Shown here piece after piece: positions 5,851 through 8,910 of a DNA stretch of 8,910 nucleotides (within the stretch, counting starts at the first letter, position 1; every line of letters begins with the position of its first letter). This DNA is from Actinomycetota bacterium (lineage in GTDB: Bacteria; Actinomycetota; CADDZG01; WHSQ01). The position numbers were made by a program, and so were the translations under genes. The stretch spans positions 1-8,910 of the forward strand of contig JACDBF010000130.1 of assembly GCA_013695055.1 (NCBI GenBank). The letters run 5' to 3'. The notes below the pieces were generated by a model. It was not told the origin of the DNA and made no database searches. It saw nothing but the letters and a program-made list of their open reading frames with translations.

Positions 5851-5879
5851 TGCCTAAATTTCCTGGAAGTTTCTGTCAA
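5851..5879 (-). promoter_or_regulatory. Candidate whiB promoter (TTGACA -35)
   Basis: On the minus strand a perfect TTGACA (5879-5874) is followed, after 17 bases, by TAGGCA (5856-5851). The latter matches only the first two positions of a -10 box. The ribosome binding site and TTG start follow within 12 bases, so the leader would be very short. The exact -35 and correct spacing support a housekeeping promoter. The poor -10 suggests dependence on an activator or regulated use. Confidence 0.5.
5856..5872. promoter_or_regulatory. Near-palindromic operator candidate inside the whiB promoter spacer
   Basis: AAATTTCCTGGAAGTTT on the plus strand is a 17-bp inverted repeat with one mismatched pair around a central T and a perfect TTCCTGGAA core. 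It fills the spacer between the -35 and -10 candidates of whiB, the position where a dimeric regulator would act. The binding protein is unknown. WhiB proteins themselves act as monomers with sigma factor, so another regulator is as likely. Confidence 0.45.
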
Positions 5880-5880
5880 G

Positions 5881-6070
5881 CAAGGGTAGCGACAACGTCC
5901 CCAGAATGTCATGGCCCGAAAGGACCCTTTTGGAGGCACCTTCGGCCCTTCCGGCCGGAGGCCGGACTAGCCCAATAGGGCCAGGTTCAGCGGGGCCCGC
6001 TCGTTCTATGCCGCATAACGTTCGTTTTTCGAACGCTGATCCGCTCAGAACGGGAGCGGGGGCCGGGGCC
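5881..6070. other. Hairpin-rich intergenic region without a convincing gene
   Basis: This gap between the STAS stop and the whiB promoter has no ORF with credible protein features. It holds several short perfect inverted repeats: AAAGG-AC-CCTTT (about 5920-5931), TCCGGCC-GGA-GGCCGGA (5950-5966), GCCC-AATA-GGGC (5970-5981), TATGC-C-GCATA (6007-6017) and CGTTCG-T5-CGAACG (6019-6035). The last two sit near the 3' end of the STAS gene and may end that transcript. The others could be part of a structured RNA, but I recognise no known RNA family. Confidence 0.5.
6019..6035 (-). terminator. Possible terminator hairpin after the phosphatase-STAS operon
   Basis: CGTTCG-AAAAA-CGAACG as read on the minus strand forms a perfect 6-bp stem with a five-A loop, 35 bp beyond the STAS stop. 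A second palindrome, TATGCCGCATA (6007-6017), follows at once. No T-tract follows, so this could equally be a protein-binding site. Confidence 0.35.
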
Positions 6071-6424
6071 CTACTCGGTGAAGCCCTTGGCCGCTTCCTC
6101 TGTTGTCGGGGCGATCGAGACGCCCTCGCCGAAGCCGGTGATGGTGAAGAGCTTGAGGTGTTGCTCGCGCGTACAGGCAACAGCCAGGTCTCCGCCCGCC
6201 TCGCGCATGCGCCGGACGCCTCCCATCAGGGCGCCAAGCCCCGATGAGTCCATGAATGGGACGCCGTCGAGGTCCACGACGACCTTGGGAGAATCGTCTT
6301 CGATCATCTTGCCGAGGGCATCGCGAAGTGAACCAACGGTGTAAACGTCGAGGTCGCCGGTGGGCCGCAAGACCCGGTAACCCTCGTGATCCTCGACCTG
6401 AATCTCTACCTTTTGCTGTGCCAC
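6071..6424 (-). CDS. STAS-domain anti-sigma factor antagonist (SpoIIAA/RsbV-like)
   Basis: 117-residue single STAS domain. In partner-switching systems the dephosphorylated antagonist binds an anti-sigma kinase and frees its sigma factor. The phosphorylation site lies in DLDGVPFMDSSGLGAL, with Ser60-Ser61 following Asp59, and PTGDLDVYTVGSLRDAL (21-37) is the usual first part of the fold. Length is normal for the family. The start is GTG at 6424 with a strong ribosome binding site (GAGGAGAGG, 6437-6429) inside the end of the phosphatase gene, which it overlaps by 19 bp, so the two are co-expressed. The adjacent PP2C phosphatase is its probable activator. No kinase/anti-sigma gene of the RsbW/SpoIIAB type is in the window. 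Confidence 0.93.
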   Translation of the reverse strand: MAQQKVEIQVEDHEGYRVLRPTGDLDVYTVGSLRDALGKMIEDDSPKVVVDLDGVPFMDSSGLGALMGGVRRMREAGGDLAVACTREQHLKLFTITGFGEGVSIAPTTEEAAKGFTE

Positions 6425-7986
6425 GGTTCCTCTCCTCGGGGCGTGGTAACGCTTTCCCTCACCGACGCGCCCTGAAACTCGACAATGAGCATCGTGAGAT
6501 CGTCATCCAGCTTACCGGCCGCGAAGCGTTCGACCTCTCTTACGAGCTCCTCTTCGATGGCTGAGGGCTCGAGGGCACAGAGTCGCATCAACGCTTCGGC
6601 GAAGCGATGCTCACCGAAGGTCTCTCCATCGGGAGACTTAGCCTCCAGGAACCCATCGGTGTAGAGCACGAGGCGGTCGCCTCTCGTGAGACGGGCAACG
6701 GTTTCCTCCAGCCCGGGATCCTCGAACCATCCCAGCACGCGGTTGCGCGGCCCCTCGAGATAGAGACCTCGAGGTTTGCCGGGCGACGCCTCGGAGCGAA
6801 GCAAGAACGGGGGGGGGTGGCCCATGTTCAGCCACCGGGCCTCGCCCGTGGCCGAGTCGACCTGCGCGTAGATCAAGGTCGTGAAGGAGTCGGGATCGAT
6901 GACGTCTCTGAGCGCCTCGTTGGCCCGTTCGATGATCCTCCGGGGCCCGGCCCCCTGTCCTCGCTCCGCCCTCAGCACGGATAGGGCAACGGTCGCCAGC
7001 AAGGCCGCTCCGATTCCCTTGCCCGAGGCGTCGCCGACCACGACGGTGAGCGAGTCTCCATCGGCCTCGACGTCGTACCAGTCCCCGCCGACGAGATTGG
7101 CCTGGCGCTGAAGAGGCACGAGGCGGACTCCCGGCGTCTTCGGCAGCTCCCGCTGGAGCAGGTTTCGCTGGATCGACGCGGCGATCTCGAGCTCTCGATC
7201 CTGCAAGGCGAGCTGTTGAAGGCGCTTGAGTCCCGCCTGCATGTCCCCGAAACGCCGGGCCAGCTCCTCCACCTCGTCTCCCGATCGGATGTCCACACGC
7301 TGGTCGAGGTCGCCTCGACCGATTGCCCGGGTGGCGTCGACCAACCGGCCGAGGTCCGATACGAGGCGGCGCGGGAGGACGATTGCGAGCACCACGCCAA
7401 TCGACAGTGCTCCCACGGTCACAAGCGAAAGAGTGATCAGCGTCTGGGTGCTGCGCCTCGACAGCTCGGTCTCGCTGTCACTCATCACCTGAGCCTGCGC
7501 CGTGCGCAACTGCGCGCCCAGGGTCTCGATAGTAGAGATCGCGTCGTCGCCCTGCTCCCCCAAGAAGCTGAAGGCGAGGGTCCGGTCGCCGGCAGCGGCG
7601 CGCGGCAAGACCTCTTCATCGACGACCTCGTGGAAGGCGCGGCCCGCCCGGATCAGATCCGCCATCAGAGCCTGTTCGGAGGGAGACGAGAGCAGCGGGC
7701 GAGCGCGCCGCTCTAGCCGGGCCGAGGTCTCCGTTTCGGACTCGTACTGCTCGAGGAGCTCGGGGCGCGGGTTGATGAGGTAGCCGCGCACGGCAGCGGA
7801 CTGGGCCGTATAGGAGCGGACTATGCCGTCGGCCACCACGAGTCCCGGGACGGCTTCATCGAACACCTCGGTCTGAACTGAACGCAGCGACGCGAACAGC
7901 GACAGGGTGACCCAGCCCAGCAGGCCGATGAGCGCTAGGAGGAGGCCGAATCCACCCACGATCTTGTATCGCAGGGACAGTCTCAC
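6406..7986 (-). CDS. Membrane-bound HAMP-SpoIIE (PP2C, RsbU-like) serine phosphatase
   Basis: 526-residue sensor phosphatase. Domains are TM1 (about 9-31), an external helical sensor region of about 150 residues (32-182, four-helix/CHASE3-like, with QSAAVRGYLINPRPEL), TM2 (183-204), a HAMP linker (204-255), a short coiled-coil link, and a SpoIIE-type PP2C domain (270-505). Metal-binding acidic motifs are GGDWYDV (Asp302), GDASGKG (Asp319), YTDG (Asp444) and LDDDLTML (Asp494-496), so the enzyme looks active. It probably removes phosphate from the STAS protein encoded next to it in response to an external signal. The GTG at 7986 is chosen because MRLSLRYKIVGGF starts directly before TM1. The in-frame ATG at 8100 would overlap the divergent gene by 93 bp and adds 38 residues without family character. 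The signal is unknown. Confidence 0.92.
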   Translation of the reverse strand: MRLSLRYKIVGGFGLLLALIGLLGWVTLSLFASLRSVQTEVFDEAVPGLVVADGIVRSYTAQSAAVRGYLINPRPELLEQYESETETSARLERRARPLLSSPSEQALMADLIRAGRAFHEVVDEEVLPRAAAGDRTLAFSFLGEQGDDAISTIETLGAQLRTAQAQVMSDSETELSRRSTQTLITLSLVTVGALSIGVVLAIVLPRRLVSDLGRLVDATRAIGRGDLDQRVDIRSGDEVEELARRFGDMQAGLKRLQQLALQDRELEIAASIQRNLLQRELPKTPGVRLVPLQRQANLVGGDWYDVEADGDSLTVVVGDASGKGIGAALLATVALSVLRAERGQGAGPRRIIERANEALRDVIDPDSFTTLIYAQVDSATGEARWLNMGHPPPFLLRSEASPGKPRGLYLEGPRNRVLGWFEDPGLEETVARLTRGDRLVLYTDGFLEAKSPDGETFGEHRFAEALMRLCALEPSAIEEELVREVERFAAGKLDDDLTMLIVEFQGASVRESVTTPRGEEPWHSKR

Positions 7987-7992
7987 GCGCCA

Positions 7993-8000
7993 AGTATCGT
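7993..8000. promoter_or_regulatory. Overlapping divergent -10 boxes, leaderless-type starts
   Basis: The plus strand reads AGTATCGT. TATCGT (7995-8000) is a TANNNT -10 box seven bases before the metallophosphoesterase ATG. On the minus strand GATACT (7998-7993) is six bases before the phosphatase GTG. The two starts are only 21 bp apart and neither has a Shine-Dalgarno sequence, which fits a symmetric bidirectional promoter giving leaderless mRNAs. I see no good -35 for either direction. Confidence 0.45.
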
Positions 8001-8007
8001 CGAACAA

Positions 8008-8889
8008 ATGCGAGTGCTTGGCGCTGCCGCCCTGGCGGGGGCCGGTTTGGCCGCTTATTCCGTGTGGGAGCCCTATCGCTTCCGGCTCGCCGAGCACCAC
8101 CTCGAGATGCCCGCAGAGAGTCCTCGGCTATCGATCCTGCACGTCTCCGACACCCACATGACGGGCCGGACCAGAGCCCTCGAGGCCTGGATGGAGTCGC
8201 TTCCAGAGAGACTTCCGGCCGTGCCCGACCTCGTTGTAGCCACGGGGGACTTCATCGACAACGATGAGGGGATCGGGCGCGCGGTGAGCGCTCTCACTAA
8301 GCTCGAAGCCCGTCTGGGACGCTTCTACGTGCTGGGTTCCCACGACTACTACATCTCGCAGTTCCAGGGGTACTCCAAGTACCTGGGTTTCTCCGGGAGC
8401 CCGGTTCGCCCGAAGCTCGCCGATGTGGCGTCGCTGGAAGACGGCCTGCGCGACAAGGGGTGGGTCGCCTTGACCAACACCACTCACCTCCTCGACGGCG
8501 CCTGGGGTCGCATTCGCCTCGCCGGTGTCGACGACCCCTATATCGGACGCCACAAGCTGAGCCACATCGAGCGGGGGCCCGACGAGGTCCTGGCGATCGG
8601 CCTGGTGCACTCGCCCGACGTCGTTTCCGAGTGGTTCCAGGCCGGGTTCGACCTCGTGGTTGCCGGCCACACCCACGGGGGCCAGGTGCGCGTCCCCTAT
8701 TTCGGAGCGCTGGTCACCAACTGCTCACTGCCCACGGCTCTCGCCATGGGGCCTCACCGGGTTGGATCGGGTTGGCTGCACGTCAGCCCGGGCCTGGGCA
8801 ACGGTCGCCACTCGGGGATCCGGTTCGCGTGCAGGCCGGAAGCCACGCTGTTGCATCTCAACCCGGCGAACGGTTCCACCCAGAGTTAG
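8008..8889 (+). CDS. Membrane-anchored calcineurin-like metallophosphoesterase (YkuE-type)
   Basis: 293-residue binuclear metal phosphoesterase. The N terminus (about 3-19) is a short Ala/Gly/Leu-rich hydrophobic stretch acting as membrane anchor or signal, followed by YSVWEPYRFRLAEHHLEMP as in YkuE-like proteins. Metal motifs are VSDTH (Asp48, His50), TGDFIDND (Asp81), LGSHDYY (Ser111-His112), LVHSPD (His201) and AGHTHGGQV (His221, His223). The usual GNH motif reads GSH. A GSN or GSH variant is, from memory, common in actinobacterial relatives. The substrate is unknown; relatives act on phosphoesters at the cell envelope or on lipids such as UDP-diacylglucosamine. ATG 8008 is the first usable start and probably leaderless. 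It sits where Rv3683-type genes sit relative to whiB4, which supports a conserved neighbourhood. Only 21 bases follow its stop. Confidence 0.92.
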   Translation: MRVLGAAALAGAGLAAYSVWEPYRFRLAEHHLEMPAESPRLSILHVSDTHMTGRTRALEAWMESLPERLPAVPDLVVATGDFIDNDEGIGRAVSALTKLEARLGRFYVLGSHDYYISQFQGYSKYLGFSGSPVRPKLADVASLEDGLRDKGWVALTNTTHLLDGAWGRIRLAGVDDPYIGRHKLSHIERGPDEVLAIGLVHSPDVVSEWFQAGFDLVVAGHTHGGQVRVPYFGALVTNCSLPTALAMGPHRVGSGWLHVSPGLGNGRHSGIRFACRPEATLLHLNPANGSTQS

Positions 8890-8910
8890 ATCGCAGAGTC
8901 CCTCTCCGGG

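Noticed and set aside
5514..5978. 154-residue plus-strand frame opposite whiB.
   Set aside because: It runs through the inverted repeat and antisense to a clear WhiB protein, and its Arg/Ser/Pro-rich composition is typical of a shadow frame.
6019..6035. Possible LexA/SOS box because of the CGAAC and GTTCG half-sites.
   Set aside because: The half-sites are in the opposite orientation (GTTCG-N5-CGAAC) to the actinobacterial SOS box (CGAAC-N4-GTTCG).
7987..8100. Longer start at 8100 for the HAMP-SpoIIE phosphatase.
   Set aside because: It overlaps the divergent metallophosphoesterase by 93 bp, and the extra 38 residues have no family-like features before TM1.

Overview
The window is about 8.9 kb of high-GC, gene-dense bacterial DNA. 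It very probably comes from the Actinomycetota. The evidence is a WhiB-family regulator (a family confined to Actinobacteria and their phages), a tandem pair of ArsA/Get3-like ATPases of the actinobacterial type, an actinobacterial-style succinate dehydrogenase cytochrome b subunit, strong G/C bias at third codon positions, and several GTG or TTG starts. I cannot name a genus. The divergent gene content suggests a lineage outside the well-studied Streptomyces and Mycobacterium groups.

Left part (1-1963). Two minus-strand genes are present: a membrane-anchored protein of unknown function with an acidic stretch and a Lys-Pro repeat tail, followed by nfeD, a ClpP-class membrane serine protease cut by the left window edge. 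The unknown gene has a well-placed candidate WhiG/FliA-type (sigma-28 family) promoter and a clear ribosome binding site.

Centre (1964-5495). A plus-strand run holds two overlapping Get3/ArsA-like ATPase genes, then an sdhC-like gene with an extra N-terminal membrane helix and no sdhD/A/B beside it, then a gene with a flavin-type split-barrel domain that overlaps the sdhC stop. A 12-bp perfect inverted repeat with a second hairpin in its loop closes the run and faces the convergent whiB gene.

Right part (5572-8889). On the minus strand lie a WblA/WhiB4-like WhiB gene (TTG start, with a near-palindrome between its -35 and -10 elements), a hairpin-rich gap of about 230 bp, a STAS anti-sigma-factor antagonist, and a membrane-bound HAMP-SpoIIE (RsbU-like) PP2C phosphatase. 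The last two overlap and form a partner-switching module without its kinase. Divergent from the phosphatase, with only 21 bp between starts, is a membrane-anchored calcineurin-type metallophosphoesterase.

The set Get3-like pair + WhiB + metallophosphoesterase resembles, from memory, a conserved actinobacterial neighbourhood (Rv3679-Rv3683 in M. tuberculosis; the wblA region of Streptomyces). The penicillin-binding protein gene normally next to whiB is absent, and the RsbU/STAS module sits in its place. The strongest leads are the asymmetric Walker A lysines of the ATPase pair, the orphan sdhC with its flavin-fold partner, the WhiG-type promoter, and the repeated leaderless-type promoter layout (-10 box six or seven bases before the start codon).
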